Below, piece after piece: positions 32,502-40,807 of a stretch of DNA of 64,000 nt (positions are counted from its first letter, which is position 1; every line of letters begins with the position of its first letter). The DNA is from Lysinimonas soli (GTDB lineage: Bacteria; Actinomycetota; Actinomycetes; Actinomycetales; Microbacteriaceae), in the NCBI RefSeq assembly GCF_042655435.1, contig NZ_JBHSMG010000003.1, positions 186,001-250,000 on the forward strand. Direction: 5' to 3'. Made by a program: the position numbers and the translations under genes. The notes beneath the pieces are model-generated. The model did not search any database, was not told the origin of the DNA, and worked only from the letters and a program-made list of their open reading frames with translations.

Positions 32502-32876
32502 ATGAAGTCGCAGGTTGGGATGTTGGTTGCCGCATGGATGGCTGCGGTAGTCGGCGGAGTGGCATTAATCGTGGTTCTGGTCGCATGGCTGAGAACCCCT
32601 AACCCTGACTACAGCTGCCTTCAGGCTCTCTGGCCAGACCTCGATTTGGCCACGGTTGTGCCGGAGGGCGGGACTGGGTCGTGGTCGTGGTGGCCGACGG
32701 GTCTGGTCTGCCGTTTTCCGATGACGAGTGGAGGATTTGTCATGGAGATGCCTAGCCCGACCCTCTCAGTCGTTCTCGCCGTCGGAATCATTGCGGCCCT
32801 GGCCGCAGTGATCTTGTTCGTGACGCAGGGATACCTGCGCGGGCAGAGTACGTCGGTATCGCTGCTGGAACGCTGA
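32502..32876 (+). CDS. Small two-helix membrane protein
   Basis: A 124-aa protein with a membrane helix at about 8-30 (AAWMAAVVGGVALIVVLVAW) and a second at about 88-109, joined by a Trp-rich outer loop with two cysteines. GGGGGA precedes the ATG. It starts 33 bases after a 10-bp tandem repeat and runs into the next gene. Family not recognised. Confidence 0.6.
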   Translation: MKSQVGMLVAAWMAAVVGGVALIVVLVAWLRTPNPDYSCLQALWPDLDLATVVPEGGTGSWSWWPTGLVCRFPMTSGGFVMEMPSPTLSVVLAVGIIAALAAVILFVTQGYLRGQSTSVSLLER

Positions 32877-32899
32877 CACTCGCCCTCATTTGGAGTGGC

Positions 32900-34045
32900 G
32901 TGGTCCCCGCCGTGGCTGACGAAACCAATCCCGAAACGCCCACGGTGGCGCCGAATCCGGGCGACCCCACCACAGAGATCGTTCCGTTTAGCAGTCCGGT
33001 TTCGTTCGACGATGCGGTGACCGCGGCAGGCAGCTACGCGGGGACGGTCCTCGGCATCGCCTACGACAATCCGGAAGTCTCCGGCGAGTACTACTTCGCC
33101 TCCACACAAACCCCTGCCGAGTTCGAGGCGAAGTTTGACTCCTCCTTCGCGACGACGCCGGCAGCGACCGGGCTGGTGGTCGCAACCACGGTGCCGGTCG
33201 GCTCCCAGCCAGCCGGGCTATCGGCGAAGATCGCACCGTCGATCAACACTTTGACCCCTGCGTTTGTGCCGCGGCCCGCGACATTCAGCCCGCGAATTCA
33301 GAAGCTGACCACACGACCCACGTCCCAGACGAGCAAGGTGGCGAGCCCCGCCTCGGTGCAGTCCGGCGACTGGCGACCTGCCCAGGCGAACGTTTACTTG
33401 ACGACCTACAGCGCACCGAACCGGGTGGACATCTCGTCGAGCTACTGGTGGCTCGGCGCCGATGCCCCTTGGCTTCTTCCGTCAGACTGGGGCATTGAGT
33501 TCGAGGTCAACATGTACGATCCGAACGGAGATCGGGGCACTCGCACGTCGTGCTTCCTGCCGGACGGAACAGACGTTGACTACGCCTATAAGGCGAGCCT
33601 GGCGGCCCAGAACCAGAATTTGAACTGGCAAGTGATCCGTCCGGACGGCGTGACCGCGCCCAAGAGTCTCGGAGCGTACGCGGACTACAACGACCTCTCC
33701 GATCCCTGCAACCAAGCCAGTTTCGCGATTGGTCTGCGCTATCCGCAAAACATCCAGGGCTACGGCATCGTATTCACAATCTCCGCGCCAAAAGGCCGGA
33801 CTGCGACAAGCATCATCAGCGGCGGCACACAGGCCGTCTTGGACGGCCTCTGCAACGTGTGGCCCTACAGCGTGGGTGCGAAGACAGACTGCATGGGAGC
33901 CCAAGCGGGCGACTGGCCGTTGGGGTCGGTCCCACATGCAACCGGCACCCTTAGCCAAGCGCGAGGGTGGCGCGGGCCGAAGCTGTGCTGGTTTAGCGAC
34001 CAGAAGGGTCAGGTCGCCCCGGTGAACCAGACGAATGACTGCTAG
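32900..34045 (+). CDS. Putative secreted protein with an interrupted signal-peptide region
   Basis: A 381-aa frame from a GTG with GGAG four bases upstream. The first residues are VVPAVADETN, which looks like the end of a signal peptide with an AVA cleavage site. The same frame continues upstream with GTLTLALIWSG, a hydrophobic core, but has no ATG, GTG or TTG before a stop at 32753. Either the real start is unusual, or a frameshift has removed it. The mature part is Pro/Thr-rich, then a globular region with six cysteines (for example LCNVWP, KTDCMG, KLCWFS). No family recognised. Confidence 0.6.
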   Translation: MVPAVADETNPETPTVAPNPGDPTTEIVPFSSPVSFDDAVTAAGSYAGTVLGIAYDNPEVSGEYYFASTQTPAEFEAKFDSSFATTPAATGLVVATTVPVGSQPAGLSAKIAPSINTLTPAFVPRPATFSPRIQKLTTRPTSQTSKVASPASVQSGDWRPAQANVYLTTYSAPNRVDISSSYWWLGADAPWLLPSDWGIEFEVNMYDPNGDRGTRTSCFLPDGTDVDYAYKASLAAQNQNLNWQVIRPDGVTAPKSLGAYADYNDLSDPCNQASFAIGLRYPQNIQGYGIVFTISAPKGRTATSIISGGTQAVLDGLCNVWPYSVGAKTDCMGAQAGDWPLGSVPHATGTLSQARGWRGPKLCWFSDQKGQVAPVNQTNDC

Positions 34046-34151
34046 GCGAGAGAGCATGGTCGACGCGACGTTCGAGAGAGTTGGGCCTCCCATCCCTCGG
34101 GTTGGCTGGGGACTTTGTACCAAGTGGCCGGAAGAATAATGCCCTAACCAG

Positions 34152-34181
34152 CACTGTCAAGTGTGGGCCCGGTGGGGCTCG
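34152..34181. repeat. Right attachment-site copy within tRNA-Lys
   Basis: The partner of 30931-30960; it covers the last 18 bases of the tRNA gene and 12 bases beyond its 3' end. Confidence 0.75.
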
Positions 34182-34236
34182 AACCCACGACCCGCGGATT
34201 AAAAGTCCGATGCTCTGCCAACTGAGCTACAGGCCC
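34164..34236 (-). tRNA. tRNA-Lys (anticodon TTT)
   Basis: A 73-nt cloverleaf read on the minus strand: acceptor arms GGGCCTG and CGGGCCC with one G-T pair, D-loop AGCTCAGTTGGCAGAGC, anticodon loop CTTTTAA (anticodon TTT), T-arm GTGGGTTCGAGCCCCAC, discriminator A. CCA is not encoded. Its 3' end is duplicated at 30943. Confidence 0.97.
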
Positions 34237-34306
34237 GTGGTCCCAGCGTAGCGGCGAGCAGGGTGGGGCGCCGACGCCCGACGCGGCGGATCGTAGGCTG
34301 GATCGC

Positions 34307-34936
34307 ATGGCCGACGACTTCCACAAGCCCGCCTTCTTCGGTGGCGGCGAGTTCGAGGCGTTCGCGGGTGGGGAGGATCCGGCCGCCGTCATGCGTGCCG
34401 CGCACGAGAGCGCGCGCGTGCTACTCGCCCGGGCGCGCGATGCCGACGATCCGCACGTGGTCGACCGTCTGGTCCATTACACCGACGAGCACGGCATCGA
34501 TGCGCTCGCCGAGCTGTGGGCGCGGTCGGGACCGCACACCCTGCCGGGTGCCCTCTGGCGCATCTACCTCGTCCGGCTGATGATCCGGCAGGATCCCGGC
34601 GGCATCGCCCTGCTGTTCCAGCGCGGAACCGAGGTGCTCAGCACGATCGACGCCGTCGTCGCGGGCGCGCCCACCCCGGCCGGGCCGCAGGAGGTCACCG
34701 AGCTCGCCGATCGGATCCTGCGGGGGCTCTTCGAGGGGGACTTCGCGATCGCGCTCGAGCGGGCGGCCGCGTTCTGCCGCGTGGAGGCGGCCGGGGCATC
34801 CAGCGTCGCCGACGATCAGGATGCCGCGAGCCCCGAGCGCGCCAGCGAACTGACTACGCGCGCACTCCGCTTGACGACGACGGCGGATGAGCTCGCGGCC
34901 TGCGCGCGGATGTCGCGAGCCGGAACCCTCGACTGA
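34307..34936 (+). CDS. Conserved actinobacterial hypothetical protein
   Basis: A 209-aa, mostly helical, soluble protein (MADDFHKPAFFGGGEFEAF at the N-terminus). It is of a type often seen near the pst genes or tRNA genes in Microbacteriaceae and sometimes misnamed as an RNA polymerase subunit. No catalytic motif. Divergent from tRNA-Lys. Position and GC usage are those of core genes. Confidence 0.7.
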   Translation: MADDFHKPAFFGGGEFEAFAGGEDPAAVMRAAHESARVLLARARDADDPHVVDRLVHYTDEHGIDALAELWARSGPHTLPGALWRIYLVRLMIRQDPGGIALLFQRGTEVLSTIDAVVAGAPTPAGPQEVTELADRILRGLFEGDFAIALERAAAFCRVEAAGASSVADDQDAASPERASELTTRALRLTTTADELAACARMSRAGTLD

Positions 34937-35118
34937 CTTCGCCGACAGCGGACCTCAGCGGGCCCGAGAATCCGGTCCTGTAAACTCGATTCGCCGGGCC
35001 GCAGTAACCCCGGGCTCCAATTTCCGCCGCTTCGAGCGGCCTTCCGCCGAGAGGCGTTCTGCGGCTCGGCACTTCTCAGGGCACGCCGTCCAGACCGAGT
35101 CTTCTCGGTCCGCTCCAT

Positions 35119-35508
35119 TCAGGCGGCGGAGCCCTTGAGCGCCGTGACCTCGATCTCGATCTTCATCTCGGGGCTCGCAAGTCCGGCCTCGATCATCATG
35201 GCGGCGGGCCGTGCCGAGGCGAAGGCGTCGCGCATCGCGGGCCAGCACTGCTCGAACAGGCCACCGTCGGGCAGCACGTACGTCACGCGCACGACCTCGT
35301 CGAGGCGGGAGCCCGCCTGCTCGAGAGCCGCTGCGATATTGGCGAAGGCCTGCCGGGTCTGCTCGCCGATGTCGTCGGAGATCGTCATGGTCGAGTAGTC
35401 GAAGCCGGTCGTGCCCGACACGAACACCCAGTCGCCGGCGACGACCGCACGGGAGTAACCCATCTGGGTTTCGAAGGTGGAGCCGGAACTGACGAACTGA
35501 CGAACCAT
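35119..35508 (-). CDS. RidA family protein
   Basis: A 129-aa protein of the YjgF/YER057c/UK114 (RidA) family, with GDWVFVSGTTGFDY, QTRQAFANIAAALEQAG and the C-terminal MKIEIEVTALKG. RidA proteins hydrolyse reactive enamine/imine intermediates; the conserved Arg usually in the C-terminal third is found in ASARPAAMM. It begins five bases after the pstB stop on the same strand, so it may be carried on the pst transcript. Confidence 0.88.
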   Translation of the reverse strand: MVRQFVSSGSTFETQMGYSRAVVAGDWVFVSGTTGFDYSTMTISDDIGEQTRQAFANIAAALEQAGSRLDEVVRVTYVLPDGGLFEQCWPAMRDAFASARPAAMMIEAGLASPEMKIEIEVTALKGSAA

Positions 35509-35513
35509 GCCGA

Positions 35514-36293
35514 TCAACCGAACTTGCCCGAGACGTAGTCCTCGGTCGCCTGCACGTTCGGTCGCGAGAAGATCGTGGTGGTGTCGTCGTACTCGATGAG
35601 CTTGCCCGGCTTGCCGGCGCCCGAGATGTTGAAGAACGCCGTCTTGTCGCTCACCCGTGAGGCCTGCTGCATGTTGTGGGTCACGATCACGATCGTGTAC
35701 TCCTGCTTGAGCTCCTCGATGAGGTCTTCGATCGCGAGGGTCGAGATCGGGTCGAGGGCCGAGCACGGCTCGTCCATGAGCACCACGTCCGGAGCCACCG
35801 CGATGGCCCGGGCGATGCACAGACGCTGCTGCTGGCCGCCCGAGAGGCTCGCACCGGGCTTGTCGAGCCGGTCGGCGACCTCGTTCCAGAGATTGGCGCC
35901 CTTGAGCGACTTCTCGACCAGGTCGTCGCTGTCGCTCTTCGAGATCTTGCGGTTGTTGAGCTTGACGCCGGCCAGCACGTTCTCGCGGATCGACATCGTG
36001 GGGAACGGGTTCGCCCGCTGGAAGACCATGCCGACCTGACGCCGCACCAGAACCGGATCGACGCCGGGCGCATAGAGGTCGTTGCCGTCGATGAAGACCT
36101 CGCCCTTCACGTGGGCGCCGGGGATCACCTCGTGCATGCGGTTGAGCGTGCGCAGGAAGGTCGACTTGCCGCAGCCCGAGGGGCCGATGAGCGCGGTGAC
36201 GGTGCGCGGTTCGATCGTGATGTTGACGCCCTCGACCGCGAGGAAGTCGCTGTAGTAGACGTTGAGATCTTTGACTTCGATGCGCTTGGACAC
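35514..36293 (-). CDS. pstB: Phosphate ABC transporter ATP-binding protein
   Basis: A 259-aa ATPase with Walker A GPSGCGKST, signature LSGGQQQR, Walker B VLMDEPCSALD and a switch His in IVTHNM. FFNISGAGKPGKLIEYD is typical of PstB. GTG start with AAAGG upstream. Fourth gene of pstSCAB, in the normal order. Confidence 0.97.
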   Translation of the reverse strand: MSKRIEVKDLNVYYSDFLAVEGVNITIEPRTVTALIGPSGCGKSTFLRTLNRMHEVIPGAHVKGEVFIDGNDLYAPGVDPVLVRRQVGMVFQRANPFPTMSIRENVLAGVKLNNRKISKSDSDDLVEKSLKGANLWNEVADRLDKPGASLSGGQQQRLCIARAIAVAPDVVLMDEPCSALDPISTLAIEDLIEELKQEYTIVIVTHNMQQASRVSDKTAFFNISGAGKPGKLIEYDDTTTIFSRPNVQATEDYVSGKFG

Positions 36294-36324
36294 GCTGCTG
36301 CCTTTCTGGCGGGCTCTTGGTCGG

Positions 36325-37425
36325 CTACCGGCCGGTCTTCGGGGCGAAGATCCGGCCGACCAGACGGGCGATGAGATTGAAGATGACGACCAGGATGACG
36401 AGCAGCAGCGCCGCACCCCATGCGGAGTTCACCGACGCGGCGATGTCCTGGCCCGGGAACTTGTAGCCCGTGTACGCGAGCACGGGAAGCGTCTGCATGG
36501 GCCCGCTGAACGGGTTCGCGTTGAAGTTGTCGGTGAAGCTCGCCGCGATGAAGATGGGCGCGGTCTCGCCGATCACGCGGGCGATCGCGAGCACGACGCC
36601 CGTGATGATGCCCGAGATCGCCGTGCGCAGCACGATCTTGGTGATCGTCAGCGACTTCGGCACCCCGAGCGCGTACGAGGCCTCGCGCAGGTCGTTGGGA
36701 ACGAGTCGCAGCATCTCCTCGACCGAGCGCACGACGATCGGGATCATCAGCACGCAGAGGGCGATCGAGGCGGAGAAGCCGCTGAACGCCTTGGGGCCGA
36801 CGATGAGCGTGAAGAACGAGAAGGCGAACAGACCCGCGACGATCGAGGGGATGCCGGTCATGACATCCACCAGGAAGGTGATGATGCGCCGCAGCAGCTG
36901 TTTCGGCTGTGCGTACTCGACGAGATAGATCGAGGTCAGGATGCCGATCGGCACCGAGATGACCGCGGCGATCCCCGTGATCTCGAGCGTGCCCACGATG
37001 GCCTGCAGCGCGCCCGGGGTGGTGGTCACCTTGAGGGTGTTCGGGTCGAAGTGCGAGCCGCCCGGCTGGGTGATGAAGGTCCAACTCAGCTGTCCGATGC
37101 CCTTGGCCACGACCGTCCACAGGGTGGAGATGAGGGGGGCGACCGCGAGCAGGAAGGCCACCGTGACGAGGCCGCGGACCACCCGGTCGACGGCCTGGCG
37201 CCGGTTCTCGACGATGCTCGAGGCGACGCCGATCGCGATCAGGTAGATGATCGCCGAGACGACGAGCCATCCGGTGATGTTGAATCCCATCAGCAGGAAG
37301 GCGACGGCGACGACGACGAGCACGGTGAGCAGCAGCCACAGCTCGAACAACCGGGGCAGCCGCCCGGTGGTCAGGGAGTTGGTGCTCGAGGCGGGCGCGG
37401 GGCGCCGGGGCAGGATGGCGGTCAC
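36325..37425 (-). CDS. pstA: Phosphate ABC transporter permease PstA
   Basis: A 366-aa permease. An N-terminal pair of helices (about residues 28-75) precedes the core, which has the coupling motif EASYALGVPKSLTI and GIPSIVAGLFAFSF. The GTG overlaps the pstC stop in GTGA. High-affinity phosphate uptake with PstSCB. Confidence 0.95.
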   Translation of the reverse strand: MTAILPRRPAPASSTNSLTTGRLPRLFELWLLLTVLVVVAVAFLLMGFNITGWLVVSAIIYLIAIGVASSIVENRRQAVDRVVRGLVTVAFLLAVAPLISTLWTVVAKGIGQLSWTFITQPGGSHFDPNTLKVTTTPGALQAIVGTLEITGIAAVISVPIGILTSIYLVEYAQPKQLLRRIITFLVDVMTGIPSIVAGLFAFSFFTLIVGPKAFSGFSASIALCVLMIPIVVRSVEEMLRLVPNDLREASYALGVPKSLTITKIVLRTAISGIITGVVLAIARVIGETAPIFIAASFTDNFNANPFSGPMQTLPVLAYTGYKFPGQDIAASVNSAWGAALLLVILVVIFNLIARLVGRIFAPKTGR

Positions 37426-38522
37426 GCGGCAGCCTTCGTGAGAGCGGCGGTCTTCGCGGCGCGACGAGCGGCGCGTGAGGGGCGGCGGGTGGCACCCGGC
37501 CCCGTGACCGAGACGATGTAGCGGGCGAGGATGTTGACCCCGAGCGAGACGGCGAACAGCATCAGGCCGGTGCCGATCAGCGCCGAGCGCTGCAGATCGG
37601 TCGCGATCGGGAAGTTGAGGGCGATGTTGGCCGCGATGGTCTGGGAGTTCGACCCCTCGGTGAGCAGCTTGACCGAGAACAGGATCGACGGCGAGATGAT
37701 CAGCGCGATCGCCATCGTCTCGCCGAGGGCGCGGCCCAGGCCGAGCAGGGTCGCGCTGACCATCCCGGAGCGCGCGTAGGGGAACACGGCCATCCGGATC
37801 ATCTCCCAGCGCGTCGCGCCGAGCGCGAGGGCCGCCTCCTCGTGCAGACGCGGGGTCTGCAGGAAGATCTCGCGCGAGATCGAGGTGATGATCGGCAGGA
37901 TCATGACCGCGAGCACCACGCCACCGGCCAGGATCGTCGACCCGGTGCTCGAGGCCTGGCCCGAGAACAGCGGGAACCAGTTGAGGTTGTGGTTGAGGAA
38001 GTCGGTGATCGGCAGCAGGAAGGGCCGGATCACGATGATGCCCCACAGGCCGAACACGATCGACGGGACGGCGGCCAGCAGGTCGACCAGATAGCCGAGC
38101 GCCCCCGCGACACGGCGCGGGGCGTAGTGCGAGATGAAGAGGGCGATGCCGATCGCGATGGGGGCGCCGATGACGAGGGCGATCGCGGATGCCCAGATCG
38201 TGCCCCAGAGCAGCGGGCCGACGTAGACCCAGAAGTTGGCGAACCCGGCGGTGGGGCCGTTGTTCAGCTCGGGGTTCGTCGACCAGTTGGCGACGATGGC
38301 CGGAATGGACTTGACGATCAAGAAGATCGCGACGCCGGCCAGGATCACCATGATCGAGACGGCCGAGGCGGTGCTCAGGCCGAAGAAGATCTTGTCACCC
38401 CTGCGGGTGGTGGTGCCGCGGAGTGCCCGGCCCCCCTTGCGAGGGGCCGGGCCTCCGGCGATTCGATCCGCTCCCGAGGCCGAGGCATTGGATGCCGTGT
38501 CGACGATGGTCCTGTCGCTCAC
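37422..38522 (-). CDS. pstC: Phosphate ABC transporter permease PstC
   Basis: A 366-aa permease with a 50-residue polar N-terminal tail, about six helices, the motif AVPSIVFGLWG and the coupling loop EEAALALGATRWEMI. I chose the GTG at 38522, four bases after AGGAG, over the TTG at 38549. Confidence 0.95.
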   Translation of the reverse strand: MSDRTIVDTASNASASGADRIAGGPAPRKGGRALRGTTTRRGDKIFFGLSTASAVSIMVILAGVAIFLIVKSIPAIVANWSTNPELNNGPTAGFANFWVYVGPLLWGTIWASAIALVIGAPIAIGIALFISHYAPRRVAGALGYLVDLLAAVPSIVFGLWGIIVIRPFLLPITDFLNHNLNWFPLFSGQASSTGSTILAGGVVLAVMILPIITSISREIFLQTPRLHEEAALALGATRWEMIRMAVFPYARSGMVSATLLGLGRALGETMAIALIISPSILFSVKLLTEGSNSQTIAANIALNFPIATDLQRSALIGTGLMLFAVSLGVNILARYIVSVTGPGATRRPSRAARRAAKTAALTKAAA

Positions 38523-38584
38523 TGCGCTCCTGTTCGGGTCGGGCGTCAACTGCGCGGATCGGAGGTGGTTCGGTACTGCCTGAA

Positions 38585-39691
38585 CTACTTGACCATAGCC
38601 AAGGTCGCGTTGACCTTGTCGAGGATCGACTTCGGAAGCGCGGCCGATCCGGCGTTGGCCGCGGCGACCTTCTGGCCCGTCGTGCTGGCGATGAAGCCAA
38701 GGTAGCCCTTGACCAGCGAGGCCTGCGTGGCGTCCTTGAAGGTCTTGCAGAGGATCGCGTACGAGATCAGCGGGATCGGGTAGATGCCCTTGGCGTTGAC
38801 CTTGGTGTAGTCGAACTTGAGCGACAGGTCGCCGGCCACGCCGTTGCTGGCGTCGGTCGTGGCATCGGTGAGCGCCTTGGCGACACCGTCGGACGAGAAG
38901 GCGACGCCGTCGACCGACGCGGCGGCGAGGGAGCCGATCGCGCTGTGGTCGGCGTAGCCGATGGTCCCGTTACCGGCCTTGACCGCGTTCACGACGCCGG
39001 ATCCACCCTGCTGCTTCGACACGTTGCCGGCCACGGGCCAGTTCTTGTCGGCCGGGTAAGGCCAGTCGGCCTTCTGCGTACCCGCGAGGTAGTTGGTGAA
39101 GTTCGCGGTCGTGCCGGAGCCGTCCGAGCGGGCGACCGTCGTGATCGGGCCGGCCGGAAGAGCGGTGCCGCCGTTGTCCTTGGTGATGGCCGCGTCGCTC
39201 CAGTCGGTGATCTTCAGGTTGAAGATCTTGGCGATCGTCGCGCCCGACAGGTTGAGCTTGGTGACGCCCTTCACGTTGAAGATGATGGCGACGCCGTCGA
39301 GGTAGATCGGCAGGTTGACCGCGCCGGTGGCACCGCACGGGCTGGTCGCGGCCTGCGTCGTCTGAGCGGCGCTGAGCGGCGAGTCCGATCCGGCGAAGTC
39401 GTAAGCGCCGGCGAGGAAGTTGGTCTGGCCACCGCCCGAGCCCTGCGACTTGTCGTAGTTGACGGTGACGCCCGTGGCGAGGGTCTTGAATGCGGTGGTC
39501 CACGCCGCCTCGGCGTTGGCCTGTGCGCTCGAGCCACCGGAGGTGATGGTGCCGGAAAGCTTGCTGTAGTCGGCCTGCGTCTCGGTGGGGGTGGGGCTGG
39601 CGGACGGGCCGGATGTGGTGGAGCAGCCGGCGAGCGCGAGAGCGCCCACCAGTGCGACGGCAGCGATGCTGCCGGTACGCGTGATCTTCAC
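38585..39691 (-). CDS. pstS: Phosphate-binding lipoprotein PstS
   Basis: A 368-aa lipoprotein. The lipobox is LALAGC near residue 23. Phosphate-binding residues are visible in GSSAQANAE, the GSGGGQTNF loop, GSDSPLS and ARSDGSGTTANF. GTG start with GAAGGGA upstream. First gene of pstSCAB, under a PHO-type box at 39783. Confidence 0.97.
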   Translation of the reverse strand: MKITRTGSIAAVALVGALALAGCSTTSGPSASPTPTETQADYSKLSGTITSGGSSAQANAEAAWTTAFKTLATGVTVNYDKSQGSGGGQTNFLAGAYDFAGSDSPLSAAQTTQAATSPCGATGAVNLPIYLDGVAIIFNVKGVTKLNLSGATIAKIFNLKITDWSDAAITKDNGGTALPAGPITTVARSDGSGTTANFTNYLAGTQKADWPYPADKNWPVAGNVSKQQGGSGVVNAVKAGNGTIGYADHSAIGSLAAASVDGVAFSSDGVAKALTDATTDASNGVAGDLSLKFDYTKVNAKGIYPIPLISYAILCKTFKDATQASLVKGYLGFIASTTGQKVAAANAGSAALPKSILDKVNATLAMVK

Positions 39692-39782
39692 TGTGTTCCC
39701 TTCGGGAATGTGGGGTTTGTCTTGGCGGCCCCGTATCGGGCCAGTGGCGACACTACGAACGACTCGTGACCAGGTTCGGGGC

Positions 39783-39804
39783 GGATGGTAAACGGAAGGT
39801 GAAC
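39783..39804 (-). promoter_or_regulatory. PHO box (RegX3/PhoP-type direct repeat) upstream of pstS
   Basis: Two 11-bp direct repeats on the minus strand: GTTCACCTTCC then GTTTACCATCC, 92 bases before the pstS start. This matches the GTTCACC repeat form of actinobacterial phosphate regulators. The regX3 gene is at 50878. Confidence 0.85.
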
Positions 39805-39850
39805 GAATGCGGAACTCCGGATGCCCCCCCGTTGCCGGCACTGCGTCCGG

Positions 39851-40807
39851 CTAGGCGGTAGGTCCGTGCACCTCGACCGCGACCAGGCCGGATTCGGGGT
39901 GGTCGATCGGGATGTGCAGCACGGCGTACTCGCCGGTGGCGAGTGCGGCGGCGCGCTGCAGCTTGCCGGAATCGGCCGTGCCGGTGGCCTGCATCACCGC
40001 GTGGATGATCTGCGGGAGCACGGGCCCATGACTGCAGAGCACCGTCGTGACGCGCTTGCGCAAGCGCTTCGCGATGATCCTGCCGATGGCGGCGCCGCCG
40101 GCGTCGTAGGCGTCCTGGCTGATCTCGGCCTTCTCTTTGACCTCGAGGCCGGTGACCCGCGCCGTGGGGGCGATCGTCTGCCGGCAGCGCTCCGCCGTCG
40201 ACGACAGCAGCTTGGCGGGACGGTAGGCGGCGATGCCGGGGGCGACGCTCAGCGCCTGGTCCACTCCGCGTTGCAGCAGGGGTCGCGTGGCATCCGGCCC
40301 GTCCCAGCTCTGCGCGGGAACGGCCTTGCCGTGCCGCAACGCCACGATGGCGAAGGTGCGGGCGCGGCCCTGCGCATGCAACTCGGCGAAGCGCTCGACG
40401 ATGTCGACGTCGTGCCGGTAGCTGAGTCGCTCGCGGGCCTCGGCCAGCGACATCCAGTGCAGGCTCTCGATCTCGTCGTTGGACACGAAGGTCGAGTTGG
40501 CGATGGCGAGCTCGCCGACCTCCGCCGCCCAGTAGTAGACGACCTTGTCGCGGCCGTTGGGAAGCTGGTACTCGACGACGCCCAGCGGCGTGCCGAGGCC
40601 GACCACGAGTCCGGTCTCCTCCGCGATCTCGCGCACGGCCGTCTCGGGCAGGGTCTCGCCGGGGTCGACCTTTCCCTTGGGCAGCGAGGTATCGCGGTGC
40701 TGCGTGCGGTGCACGAGCAGCACCTCGGCCTCGCCCGACCGGTTGACCCGCCAGCACACGGCGCCGGCGGCGAGAACCGGAGTGCCCGCGACGACCGCCG
40801 GACTCAC
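39851..40807 (-). CDS. Nudix hydrolase fused to histidine phosphatase (MutT1-like)
   Basis: A 318-aa two-domain protein. The N-terminal Nudix box GKVDPGE...REIAEETGL is complete; the C-terminal domain has the histidine-phosphatase RHGKA and a later SHGPVLPQ. The same pairing is found in mycobacterial MutT1, which degrades 8-oxo-dGTP and diadenosine polyphosphates. The GTG overlaps the ppk stop in GTGA; ppk-mutT1 coupling is common in actinobacteria. Confidence 0.92.
   Translation of the reverse strand: MSPAVVAGTPVLAAGAVCWRVNRSGEAEVLLVHRTQHRDTSLPKGKVDPGETLPETAVREIAEETGLVVGLGTPLGVVEYQLPNGRDKVVYYWAAEVGELAIANSTFVSNDEIESLHWMSLAEARERLSYRHDVDIVERFAELHAQGRARTFAIVALRHGKAVPAQSWDGPDATRPLLQRGVDQALSVAPGIAAYRPAKLLSSTAERCRQTIAPTARVTGLEVKEKAEISQDAYDAGGAAIGRIIAKRLRKRVTTVLCSHGPVLPQIIHAVMQATGTADSGKLQRAAALATGEYAVLHIPIDHPESGLVAVEVHGPTA

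Larger units (their letters stand above)
30931..34181. mobile_element. Remnant genomic island inserted at tRNA-Lys
   Basis: About 3.2 kb bounded by a 30-bp imperfect direct repeat (28 of 30 identical) whose right copy covers the 3' end of an intact tRNA-Lys. This is the usual scar of tyrosine-recombinase integration. It carries a HTH protein, a 5'-truncated gene, a tandem repeat and two membrane or secreted proteins. No integrase gene remains, so the element is probably immobile. Confidence 0.65.
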
